NCBI GenBank assembly: GCA_949752735.1
Contig: OX457039.1
Span: 30,036,786 to 30,100,785, forward strand
Length of the DNA: 64,000 nucleotides
Direction: 5' to 3'
Origin: Lumbricus terrestris
Taxonomy: Eukaryota; Annelida; Clitellata; Crassiclitellata; Lumbricidae
Part shown: in pieces, positions 11,612-24,700 of the stretch
Layout: each line of letters begins with the position of its first letter
Position numbering within the stretch: position 1 is the first letter of the stretch
The notes under the pieces: generated by a model
The model's database searches: none
Seen by the model: only the letters and a program-made list of their open reading frames with translations
What the model was told of the DNA's origin: nothing
Position numbers and translations under genes: made by a program

Positions 11612-12180
11612 GTGATTCCACGTCAAATCAACCAACATGATTGACATGACCGACTCAGATTTACCTGAAATTTGGCACACATGTTGGGCTATGTAAGACA
11701 TGAAAAATCTGCAAACAAATTTTTTTGGGTCAACTACTGCCCGAGATACGGGTCGTCAAACTTTGACCCAAAACGCATGACCACATTCCTTTGGACGTCT
11801 GTATCTTAGCTTGTATGAGAGCTAGAAAGGTGTTCTTGGTGTCATTATTTAGCTCTTTTGATGACCTATTTCAGTAGATTTTTTATGACTGTTTAAAAGT
11901 TTAAGATAGTGACCATATTTGAAAATTTAGCACTTTGACCTTGACCTTGACCCATTCGCCCTTTTTTTTAAATCTGAAAAAATTCACACTTATAGGCTGA
12001 ATGGTTTTGAACATCCTCTGAAAAAATCAGAATGGGATCTCTAATGGTTCTCTCGCTATAATTCTGTGCAAATTTCAATATCCCGTCTTCCGAAATTGGA
12101 TTCGCCCATATGTTGAACTCAAGTTTTGAGTGGAATTGTAGATAAAATAATTATAGCGAGAGAATGACTAACACCACTTA
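11612..12180. repeat. dispersed repeat beginning GGTGATTCCACGTCAAATC
   Basis: The terminus resembles sequence at 23082-23108 and, inverted, 23700-23735, so it probably belongs to a DNA-transposon family with that TIR. No matching right end is seen nearby. A 15-bp inverted repeat, TCTCTCGCTATAATT (about 12048) with AATTATAGCGAGAGA (about 12152), lies within it. Just downstream on the minus strand is the end of IWS1. Confidence 0.45.
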
Positions 12181-12537
12181 AGAACACAAAAATCAAAGTT
12201 CAAAATGTGACCCATCTGACAAAAAAAAAGCCAGGCGTATGTTGCAACAAATGCGAACTGAGATAATTGCCAAAATGCAAGATAAAAACTAAATTTTTCC
12301 AGTTTTTACTTTTAATAGAACTTTAACAGTTCAGAAAACACTAGTATTGGAAGGAAATGTGTGTCTTTCAGTCCAAGACTTCTCCAGCAAATACTTTAAA
12401 TTGGCAGTCATTTTCAGTTCATTCAGAGCAATCAATTCACAATGGAGCTATTGTTATAGACATCACCAAACAGTAGCACAATGGAACAATCGAGTGTGAC
12501 ATGACAAAGCCAACAATAACAGAAGTATCATAAATTT

Positions 12538-12543
12538 TTTATT
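12538..12543 (-). terminator. candidate poly(A) signal of IWS1
   Basis: AATAAA on the minus strand, about 250 bases beyond the IWS1 stop codon. It is the first canonical hexamer I found in that direction; cleavage is predicted near 12.52 kb. Confidence 0.5.
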
Positions 12544-12794
12544 CCCACAATAGTCATCGTTCAAAGCACTTGCTCATGTACAGTCATAAAACAGATCAAC
12601 CCGCCCCCTACATAATTAGCAGTCTGAACGAGTTCAGTCCAGAAACACATTTACAAAGCGAATTATTTTGACGATGTCCAGAAATGCGTTCTTAAATGCA
12701 CTTCACAATATCTGTCCGTTAATCTTCTTTAACAAGCTGCAGCTGTAACTGATGTCGCATTATGCATCTACATTGAACGGTTACAATTTCGCCA

Positions 12795-15700
12795 TCAGAG
12801 AGACATATTACGGCCTTCGATGCTGATTTTGACTGCGCTCTGAAATGTCTGCTTGCTATTCCTGCCTTTTCGAACATATTTATCCAGTTTCGTCACTCCT
12901 TTTTTACCAGAACCCTACAAAATTAAATAGAAATCCTTTCATATACTAATACAATATACAATGTTTATACATGCAAAAATCGTAAGTAAATGCAGTTCTC
13001 ATATTAAGTAAATTCTTAACTCAAGTCAGTCCTCTTACTCAGAAAAGGTTTTTCAAAGGTTAAAAAGGCAAATTTGTTTACAAGAAAATGTGATTATATT
13101 TAATGAACTATAGTGTCTCTGATTTTGGTCTATGTGGCTGCTTGTGTGTTATAAACATCCATCTCATCCATCTGGCCTTTTTTAGATCAGAAATGAAGTT
13201 GAAACATGTGTCATACAAAGTTTATGACAAAATTCTTTACAGATTTAGCAAAGTCTGGCCAATTCCCTGGAAGTTGGCAACAGAAACTAAGTTCAACTAA
13301 TTTTATAGTTTGTGTGTACTGTGTAAGGAAAGGTCCACTCAGCAACATTATTAAATTTTCGGGAAACTATTGGAATCAAATCTTTAGACAAGGATACAAA
13401 CTTTGCTTGGTTTTTCATCTACATTCCACTTTGGACGTATAACGTAATCTCTGTTGGACGGCTGAGGAACTCTGGCTCTGTAAACGTAGCCAGGATCACC
13501 AGGACGCAGAACTCTGGAATTAAAAACACAACACAATAAAATGACATAGAAAACAAATATTTTTAAAACCCATTCCAAGAAAAAGAAAAAGTTCATTTTC
13601 AAATGTCTAGCAACAGGATCACGTGATGCCGTTTAGTAAAATACGGTAAGTGATATTTTTCATTAACATGAAGTAAAATTATAATTGACAATTTCATTTA
13701 GTATAACTGAAATGCCAACTAAAAACATTTTAAGAATGAAAACTGAAATCAATAGAACAAAATCAAACAGAAATTATTGATAAAAATTCAGTTGCCAGTT
13801 TATGCGACGCACTTGCATTTATATTGAATGGCGCACATGTACTTTCTAACTCTTGAAACCTTAGTCTAGAATTTGGCTGAGTATGAGATTCCATGTACAG
13901 TTTCTCATAGGCATTTTTAGCAGGAGTCTTTTTTGCAATTTATAATATTAAAAAATTTATTCACAGAGAAATAGTAATAGGTTAGAAGAATTGCACTTCC
14001 GGTTGCACTTTTCCCTCCCAGATACCACCCTGCTTCAATTCTTAATGACTGATATCAAACGAGTTTTACATCTCCAATGGTAAGCAATGCCAACATAATC
14101 GTCTGACGATTGCTTTTGTAAAATAATATAATTTACTCAATGTATTGTTATCTAAACAAAGACATGATATTTGCGTCGTCACCCCAATTATCACCAAAAA
14201 ACTAAAAAGTCACACAACATAAAATTTAAATGAGTTTCTAATCCTGGGTATTATTACAAGTTCTTGGTTAATAGTATTCGATGTTGTGAAAAGACTATTG
14301 CTAATAAAATTCACTTAGAATAGATTATCTATTTCAACCACGAGTACGTTGCCTAATTTGCGGGCCATGTGGAAGCAAGAAAGCCCCAAACGGGATGTCT
14401 TAAATACAGCAGAGAAGAGACAAATATGTTTCAGATCACAATGTTTCAGACTAACAACCATTAATCTCTATGGCAGAGGTCACACAATCAACTGTTTAAT
14501 AAATGACCACATATAACCTACTACACCACTCACACAGACAGACATAATTGGAAAGCTTGAAGAACAAGTCTTCTATTCATATCACATAAAACTTGTGTTT
14601 GGCTGTAGGCACAGCACCCAATTCTTACACTTAACATTCAGAGCAGATATAGTCCATTAAGTCTGTCAGTGGATGACACAGATCCTTAACACGTTCACCG
14701 CCTACACGCCATGTTAAATGACTGAATCCGGTACGAGATATCTCGTACTGGGCGGTGAACGTGTTAAGTGGAAGGGAAAAAGAAGAGAGAAGGAAAAAAG
14801 GAGCTACACAAAGTCTCCATTCACTATGGGCAATTTGCTCAACTAGCATACAGATGCTCTGTGTCGAAGAGAGTAGATCAAAATTTGGAAAATTCAAGTT
14901 AAACAGAACTTACTTTTCGTCACCGGCCATGGCTTTTCCTATGTCACGGTGAGGTGTGGCACCACCCTCCATGCTGTAAATAAAAGTTTCATCACTTTAT
15001 TTTAACATTCAGAGTAGAACTGCTATTGCATCCACAATTATAGTGCACACTTTGATGTTTCTCTGAACTTGAATGTGTTATCATTTGATGCATTACACTA
15101 TATTCAATCATTTGAACAATCAATCAAATGAACCACTTAACTGTTCTGTGGCCGTTCAAAAATCATTTCATCCATATCACCTCTTCCTTCCACGCTCATA
15201 TTTTAATCCATGCATTGTGTCTCAGTGGCTTTCTTCAAGATGTTAAGCAATCATGTAAACATTTCAGACCCAATCAAATATGCAAAGACTTTACAAGCAA
15301 AATTTCTAAGAATTAACGAGATCATTTCAAGGTTGGCAACTTAGACGAACCTAATTCTTCGCTTCTTAGGCAGCTGTTCATAGTCACGCTGTTCTCGTTC
15401 TTCCCTTGAAAGACTTTTATAATCTGTCTGCTGTGAGAAGATCGGCCTTGCCCATTCATCTGAAAACACAAAAGATCATTAAGTATTCATACAATCATTC
15501 GAGAATTTATATAACACTTCTTCAAGGGAACTACTCAGAAGCGCTACCGACTCTAGTACGAAAAAAAAGGACGGTTTTGAGTTTAATTTTAAAAATGCTT
15601 CAGTAAGAGCCCCAGAAAGCAGGCATATCTCAAGGGGGGGAACTCATTCCAGACAACTGGGCCCACCACAGAAAAGGTTCTATTCTGCATGGTTGAGGTT

Positions 15701-18700
15701 CGTGCGAATGAGACCAAGAGCACTCCCTTCTGTGATGGCCTTGGATACCCGTGGAGCAACAGAGCTCTCACAAGTAGTCTGGGCCAATACCAGGCTGACA
15801 TTGCCGAAACACATCACATCAGTGTAGATACCACATTTTCATTTCAGCAACATCAGTTCTATCTGCTCTGCTTGACAATTCCACTGACAAATTACTATGT
15901 GTTCATAATTAAAGATAGAGACTTATCGAAATATGTTTAACCAAGTAAAAAAGCTACCCTGTCAGCATGACCAGCATCATTTTAAAAGGATTGCATAATA
16001 ATTTATTATTACAGCCTTCAAATTATTTAGAAAGTGAAATGCAGCTCACATAATTGTGTAATTCTGCTGAGTAAATGACATGAAAAAGCACACATCACAA
16101 ATAGAAGTTATCCTTTTGCACCAACCGCAGCCACAACGCTGCCTATACTGGGAAAGGAGTAATACAATATTTCATTATTGAACTTAACCTGATATATTCC
16201 TAAGCTTCTGGCTTATAACTTTTTAACTAAATAATTATTATTCCTGAAGCAAACAAATGTTGCCACACTGATACGCAGCTCACTTACTGATTAGTTTGTT
16301 AGCGATATCTTTATTAGCCCTTGTTTCCCTTGGATGTTTCAATAAGTACATGACAGCCTTTCCAAGGCCACTCAACCTCAGGCCTTCTGTGCTGATCTGT
16401 GAAAACTGAATCAGAACATGAAAGCATAATTAATAATCAGTTGCCTTGTGTAGAGAGACAGAGGACAAGAAAGAATTTAGAAATTTAATGAAAATTCAAT
16501 CGGCATTCGGCAATCTTAAGATAACTCAAGATGCCTTTTCCAGAAACATTTAACATTTAGCAAAATAGCAACAACACTGGGAAAAACAATTGCCTCATAA
16601 ATTGAGCAACTGTCAAACTACCTATGCAACATCTACGATCGTTCCTTGAAAAGGAAAATAGTGACAGGACTGTGTCCTGCAAAGTACCTACTGCGCCATA
16701 TGACTTCTTTTACCTCCAAAATATAGATGAACATACACAAGCTAAAAGATTGGATAAGATTTAAGTTAAAACTAAAGCTGATAAACAAGGAAATATCCTG
16801 CTGATACTAACAATTGAATCAACACTATGAACACAGCAGGAAACTTTTCTGGTTACAGGAGAAGATGTGCACAGATATTCCACTTCATATTCATGCATAT
16901 ATTACGACACCTGATTACAGAGCATTTTATGTGCATCATAAATTTATGTAAATAGACGACGACGACGACGTATATTGGGTGGACACAGGATACGCCAGCA
17001 TACGGCTTGCTGGGTTCAATGAAGCACTGTGACGTCATGTTGGGCAACAGGCCAGGCTTCAGCTTGAATGACTTGTGCTGTGTCCACCCAATATATGTCG
17101 ATCAACTAAACACACAAAGTTCTTACCTCAAGCAGTTGCTTTAGCAGCGCTTCTCGTACTTCAATATGTGGCAGACTTTTGTCAGGCAGTGGAGCTAACC
17201 ATTCCTACAAGAGATTTAGAAAAACATCTTGTGTAAAATATATGACAAATCTCTGGATTAAAGATTTTTTACGATCAATAGATGTATAAGTAAACAACAT
17301 GAACTTGGTCGATGTTTTCCTGGTTTATGTTCCCTTCTGCTTTGCATAAAGTGGTGCCAAGCCATACAAATCGGCTAACTTACCATGCTTTATTGCAGTG
17401 GTTCCCAACCTTTTTGACTGTCGGGCCACTTTTTCTAAGTTGGAGGACACGAGGGCCACATTTCCTTAGTTGAAGGACATTAGGGGACCACAAGGCTAAA
17501 ATTTAATTAATTAAGGGCGAATAAAATCGTTAGAAATGAATCAAAATAGAACGTTTGATGCGATTTTAACGTCCAAATAAAATAAATTGTAATAGAAAAG
17601 AATTATATATTCTATCATGTCCAAACTGTCGATTTTTACATATATTTTCTTAATTCATTCAGATGCTGCGGGCCATTTTTGTAGGCCAGGTGGGCCACTT
17701 TTGGCCCGCGGGCCACGGGTTGGGAACCGTTGCTTTATTGGATAACATGCCATAATAAGCTCACGCCAACAAGTTGCTGCTATAGTTAATTTATACACAA
17801 GCAGTTTATCGCAACTGAGTGAGGTCAATTACAACAACAGCGATGATGTAAACAAGCAGTTTCAGGTCAACACTACAGTTCAGGTCAACACTACAGAAAC
17901 TTCCACATAGGTATGAAATGAAAGAAATCTGATGAACTCCTTCAAAAACGTTCTCTAGATAATTTATTAAAGAAAACCAGACTGGCATCATTTTGAACTT
18001 ACAGTGATGGCTGATAATATTCCTCCATCGATCATCGCTGTATGAAGATCAACTCTAAAACAAACATCGCAATGTCAACCATGATATATAACGCAATATG
18101 CAAACATCACAATGTCAACCATGATATATAACATGACATGCAATAGATCTCAGCAACAACCTGTATGTCAAATGCAACTGCACATGAAAAGAAGACTGGC
18201 TCGATCAATCAAAATAAAAAAACTACTTATATGTTCGTAATTGTTAACTCAAATCTATAAAGCACTACTCGAAAGCTAAGTGAAGGCACTGGCTTATTCA
18301 AGAATGCTGCGTCATGTCAAAGGGTTGTCCAGAAATGACCAGCGGAGATCCAAGTCTGGTTGCCAGAGAGACCCCAGAAAGGATGCAAAGCCAGGATAAG
18401 GAACTGCCAAGACGCTAATGAGAGTAAATTGTGCGCAATTAACCAGTCCACAATACTTTCAGTAATTATTGTGCAGACAAGAATCCTCAAATTATATAAA
18501 AAATTAACCGAAACTATAGCAATTCTTCAGCAAAAATTTATATTTATAAGATCATGAGAAATTTATTAACTGAAAGAAGCGACGAGTAGAAACGAAACTT
18601 ACTTCAACAAGTTTCTCCTCACGTATGGCAGCATGCAAAGCACCTTGATGGCAGGTCTTCGTTGCTTATTTAATTCTCTGTCGGCCTAATAACAAAAAAA

Positions 18701-21700
18701 TAACAGAAAATTACTCACAATTTTTTCCAAGTAACCACAACAACAGCACAAAAACTGACTTAAAAGTGTTATTTATATTCTGTAAGTGAACACCAACCCA
18801 CATCACCCAGTGGAATGTTGACGAGCATTTGAGCATCATCAGTGGGGAAATATCGCCATGAATGATTGTTACGCGACATAACTAGATGACGTTAATAATA
18901 ACGACAGTTTATATGGCGCCATAACGCGGCCATACCACTACAAGGGCGCCTCACAAACGGCCAACTGCGAGATAAGCCTTAGCAAACAGATAAGTTTTAA
19001 GCTTTGTTTTAAAAGAGTTCACTGAGGCGGTCAATCTAATGTCCGGTGGAAGACTGCTCCAGCATCTGGGACCAGCATCCCCTCAGCTACTGACGTTGGT
19101 CTTACTAACATTAGAGCCATGACTACAGGTACCGACCTCTAGTGCTTCCTTCATCTTCTTCATCATTTCCGCAATGAAGTCGTCGCTGTCATTCAGAATC
19201 TCGACGTCCTTTCGCTTCCTCCTTCTTCCCTGAGCTTCCGCTTTCTTCCGCTCCAACATCAGATCAAAGTCGGAGACGAAATCACTGCGACAAAAATTTC
19301 AAAGCGACATTTCAATCACGTTCACCACTAGGTTAACTATCAGCAAAGAAAATATACCAACTTCAAATTCTAGTTAAAGAATTCAGGAGAATCTTTGCCT
19401 TGTGTCATTATTGTGAAGTTTAACAGAAAACAAACAGTGTAGGCCTAGTTCTAAAATCAATTAAGTTGTGTTTTGTCTTAACAATTAACTAAGAAAAGTT
19501 CCATTGCATCAAGTGGCTCAGTATAAAAATAGTCGCTCAAGACACAAACAAAATAGCAAACTACATTGCACTGACAAGACTGAATCTGTGAATCTCAATA
19601 TGTGGAACACAACACTTGAGCTTGGTCGTGGACCTTATCAAACTAGTTTTAGAACAGCAAAATAAGTTTGACACTTGCATAAAAAATTCACAAAGAATTG
19701 CCCCAAAACGGCAAATATTCAAAGAAACTACGTTCCTGTATATTATGGCCATGATTAGTGGAAAATTTGAAATTTGTGAGACTTGTGCAGACATTTTGAT
19801 GACGAAATCTCAGCTTCGGTAGCATAGATATTCTACAGGTGACCAACTTACAAGACAACTTTTAATTTCTTGCACTTGCAACAGCGCCCCATCAAGATCT
19901 CTATTCATAGGTACTCCCGACTACAGTGCGGACACTGCATCAAAATTTTATGCCGAAGAACACAAGCAATTGCAAGTGAAGGACTTGCTCAAGGTCAATA
20001 CGCAGCGTCTTGAGGTGGATTCGAATCTGGAACCCTCAGGTTCCAAGGCAACGAACCCACCACTACACCACCACATCCCACATGTTCCTGCAACAAGAGA
20101 GTGAGATCCCTCAACTGTCACCGATGTAATCACAAATCTACCATAAAAAACTTACGCTGATCTGTGCCTCTTTCCGTCACCGTCTTCATCGGAAGACAAT
20201 TCAGGAAGAACACCTTCTGGTTTTCCTTTTGAAGATCTATCGTCATCATCATCGTTATCATCATCAGATGCAAAACCTACAACACCATCAAAACTAATGA
20301 ACAGTCTTGTTTTGCCATTACAACATTTTCAAGTCATCAGTTTAATATAACTTTAAACATAAATGAACACATCTTTTAGTGGCTTGTTTAATCGTCAACA
20401 AATCCTGAAAGCTATTAACTCCAAACCTACAGCATAATATTATGACAGAATACGTTCACCAATTCATTCTGTTCCTGAGACTGTAATAAAGGCTTGAGCA
20501 GCAAATACCTGATCAATCGTCATTTGCGTACAACGAATAACTACATTTATTTATTGAGGCGACACAAGAGTGAGTGAATCGCTGATAACTAACCAGATTG
20601 CTTCTTGTCTTTTTTTGAAGATGACGCCACATCAGCCTCTCCAAATCCCTACATTTAACAAAACAAAACACAATCAGTCACACGCATCACGCTCAAAATG
20701 CTCATAATAAAGAGACAGATTTCAATAAAACTGGGGAAATATGATTTTTGAGTCGCTGACTTTATGCGTGAAACAACTGCATTAAACAAATGACCAAAGA
20801 TATTCTAAAAAGTGAGGACAATATAGCAATGATTTACGAATATACTAAAGATCTAAACGAGACACAGATTTTAAAATACTTTGATTTGGGCATTGACTAA
20901 ATTACACGTAAGTAGTAACCACAGTACACATCTACTTATAACTGCACTAGCTGGGGTACCTAGTGTGGCTCGGGAAATTTAGGATTCGCCCCGCTCCTGG
21001 CCAATTCCTTATTTTCCCACCCTCACTGCCGGCTCCCGAACCGCCCGCTCCCCACCTCACGCCCACCCACCTAACCCCACCCTGGCCCCCAAGGTGTGAG
21101 ATATTCGCCAGCCCCTCCACCGAGTGGTCCTGATGGCCTTCTGTCTAGGTAGAAAGTTTCAGATCAATAGTTGCATTTTACTGAAAATTTCCCTTCCCAA
21201 TAATATCCTGCCCGACCTGGCCCCTGCCTGGCGAAGTGTGTGTTGGGGAAGGGCGAAGTGACCCCGGTAGCACTCGGTTTAGCTGGAACGTTTCAGGTGG
21301 ATAGCTTTGAAACTATGGCGACAGAATGGATATCGCAAAAGTTTGGGTTTTCGCCCCCCCACCCTGGCCCCATGGTGGTAGAGATTCGCCAACCCCTCCA
21401 CGAGGTGTCTCATGCCAAGACCGACACAGTAGTGAAGGTTGGAGTGAAAAGCTCAAAAACTGTTGATATGCATCCTGGTCAAACAAACACACAGACAGAC
21501 AGTAAGTTCATCTACTGCCTCTTCAAGACATTGGCTCTCAATTGCTACAGTTATAAAAAAATCAACAATTTAACAATGATCTGTTACTAAAATGCATGAA
21601 AAACAAATCCCTTGTAAAATGATTAAATAATTCAAAATAACCTCAAACTCCTCTTCTTCATCACTCTTTCCAAAGATATCATCAATAAGTTCATTTGACC

Positions 21701-24700
21701 TGTTAAACAGAAAGCCACACAGTAATAGCAAGACAAAAGCATTTAACATCTTACAAATACTGTTTTTTTAGCTGTAACACAGCTAAAAAAAACACCGAAC
21801 TACTACACGCATTGCCGCATTATCTTCAACTACATTCTCTACATAGAAATCTTCTCTTGACCACAAACACTTCACGCAAAGAACATTATTCTATCAGAAT
21901 CATAATGAGCAATATCTTGTATATAATGTCAATGTGTCTAATGCACATGGCATCAGCAGAAGGCACATGCAAAACCAAGCTGTAATCATGTCACTACCCA
22001 GAAGATCAGTCCATAACAAGAGAACCATAGTATACCATGTTTATTTGTTTATTGTAAACCAAGGATTGAAATTATGGTGCAGGTGGTAATTGCTAGTTTG
22101 CTACCATCATCAAATAATGTCTCCAGTTTAGAACTCTGTTCAGTAAAACAACATCTTTCTCTTTAGATCAAAGCAGAAATAACAAACTTTTATATTATTA
22201 ATATATAAATCATTATTTTTAATATTAACAACTGATTTGGTGACAGTCTCAAATGTATGACTCAGCACCAACTTATTATGCAAAAAATTCCAACCAAGGC
22301 CAGAATGACACCATAAATTATTTTAATGACTGAATCATTAAAAATATCAACTGCCATATATCAACTTTAAAGGATATAAAATTATGACTTGCCATAGAAT
22401 GATTAAACAACATGCAGATTAAAAAATTTATAGATAAAAGTCAGTGTTGAGTTCAAACAAAGTCCAAAGATAACATACCCTTTTTCACTTTCTTCATCAT
22501 CACTTGCTCTAGCTATAAATTACAAACACATACAATTAGTTCAGTTAAAGATAGTTAAATACACATGCTTACCATATTTGCTGCATATTGAAAAATTAAC
22601 AAAAACTAAATATTTGTTAAATAAGGAATAGTAAAATCTAACTGAAACGAAAATATCAAATTGAAGAAATTCCTTAATGCAAAAACCGAGAAAAATTAAA
22701 GTTTGACCAAATCAGCAAGATAATCTTACATTTGCGTTTTCCACTTCTGGGAGTACCGCCACCTTCTTCGTCTTCTGAGTCAGAGGGAAGTAGCTTTCCA
22801 GCTTCCCTAGCATCAATGATTTACAACAATGTTCAAAATCTCATGGCAGGCCTTTCTTTGTGCTCCATGACTTAACAGTGAACTGTCATTTTCAGATGAA
22901 GCACTCAGAAATCTCAAGTCAATATGTTGACTGTCAGAAAGCCAGACAACTTGCAAGAAGAAACAATTAGTGGTCATCTTTGTTGGTCTTGAGGTCGAAA
23001 TTTACTATTAGTTACAATTACTCTATCACTATCCTCCTCTCTGCCATACATGTCTGAACACAGGTATCATTCAGTTAGGTATCATTCCATATCAAATCAA
23101 CTAATGGTCCACACAACACCATCCCAGAATATAATGACATCACACAGTTTGTAAACTCATAGGCAACAGGTAGCCATGCAAAATAGCAAGATACGTCCAG
23201 GTTTACACTGTAGGCAAAATAACAACGCCTTGGGAATGATTCATTGTGGGGCATTTCTGATTCACAATAAATATAAAAAATGCTAGATGCGGCTAGGAAA
23301 TTGTCACCAGATTGAAGAAGATTCTGTTGGTAATGTTTCTCGGTGAAAAGTTTCCAATTTGTCATGATCCACCTGAAGCCTTTCTCAAAAGTTCAGACTG
23401 ATACTAGGTAAATCCTCAATGGTACAAACATATGATTAACTGGAATCCAGTACCATCTACATTGAATAGCCTAAGAACCAGTATGCGACTATGAAGTATT
23501 GTACATTGCGTGGCTTTTCTAGAATGAATGTCTCAACTGTTTCATTACTCTTCTAACAGTGACTGAAGCAGCAGCACACACAAAACTGGTCATATATTTA
23601 ACACCATGCAACATTAACATATTTGCATGATTTCCTTCCACATGCTGGTTTACAAACTGACCAAATACCTTCAAGTCCTGAGATAATAGGGATACTTCTG
23701 GATTTCATTTGATGTCACATGGAATGACTCCCAATGGAAACTTTTTGTGCACTGAAGCCAGTAGCTTCACACTTAAGAACAAACTACCTGTCTAAAACTG
23801 TCAACTCTGTCACACCATATTCATGATATAAACAAAACAACCATTTAACATAAAGTGTAAATACTGCTTACTCTTTTCCACTGTCTTCTTCATCACTGGC
23901 TTTGCCTGGATTTAAACAAGTAATTTGCAACATACTGTCAACATACAAATGTAACACACCATCCAATAAACATGTATAAAGTACACAAACTTATTCTATA
24001 AGTTAACCAGTCATCTGCAAATGGTTAATTAACAGAGATTTGGTATCATTCTGCATTTTTTAACGTGAAACTATTTGACTTATTCCAAAATCAATTATAA
24101 GAATGAGACCTTAGAAACCATTTATGATTGCCCACTTTTTAGTTGCATTCTGGCTAATCGAATCAGTCAAAGTCATTGCAGTAAAAACAAAAACAATTAT
24201 CAGCAGCCTAATGATGTATCATCCTTCACATATCTGCTTTAACTTTAGACAAACTCAGCAATGATACTCACTCCTCACTCTCTTTCTTTTCTTCGTAACA
24301 CGTTCCTCTCCTTCAGAATCAGAGTGAATGACTTTATTTACAGCTCTATTTTAAATAACAATCAAGAACCATAATCAGGGAAACCCCTATTAAAGTATCA
24401 CAACTTTTGTATACTGTCTGCTAAGCTATTAAGGACATTTTGCAAGTAGTGCTGTTTTCGTAAACATCAAAGAATGAAAACATTCGTCAACAAAAACTCA
24501 AGCACGGTTTACGTTAACTGAAATGAAAACTAAATGTTTATCAAATAAATCATTAAAAGAACATACATCAACACGATACAAGGCATATTGTCAAACTGGT
24601 TGCTGTTGCCTATTTGCAGTAATTAGAGGCACACTGCTGATGGCTAATGATCAGAGAACGAATAACTGAAACTAGAACTCAAAGTGAAGAAACTGAAACT

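Noticed and set aside
19107..19136. Stronger GTAAGA donor downstream of IWS1 exon 13
   Set aside because: Using it would shift the frame of the conserved [11 protein letters not shown] exon; the weak GTCGGT donor keeps phase and family alignment.
21240..21590. 116-codon plus-strand open frame in GC-rich DNA
   Set aside because: Length is explained by GC-rich composition; it lies inside an IWS1 intron and shows no domain.
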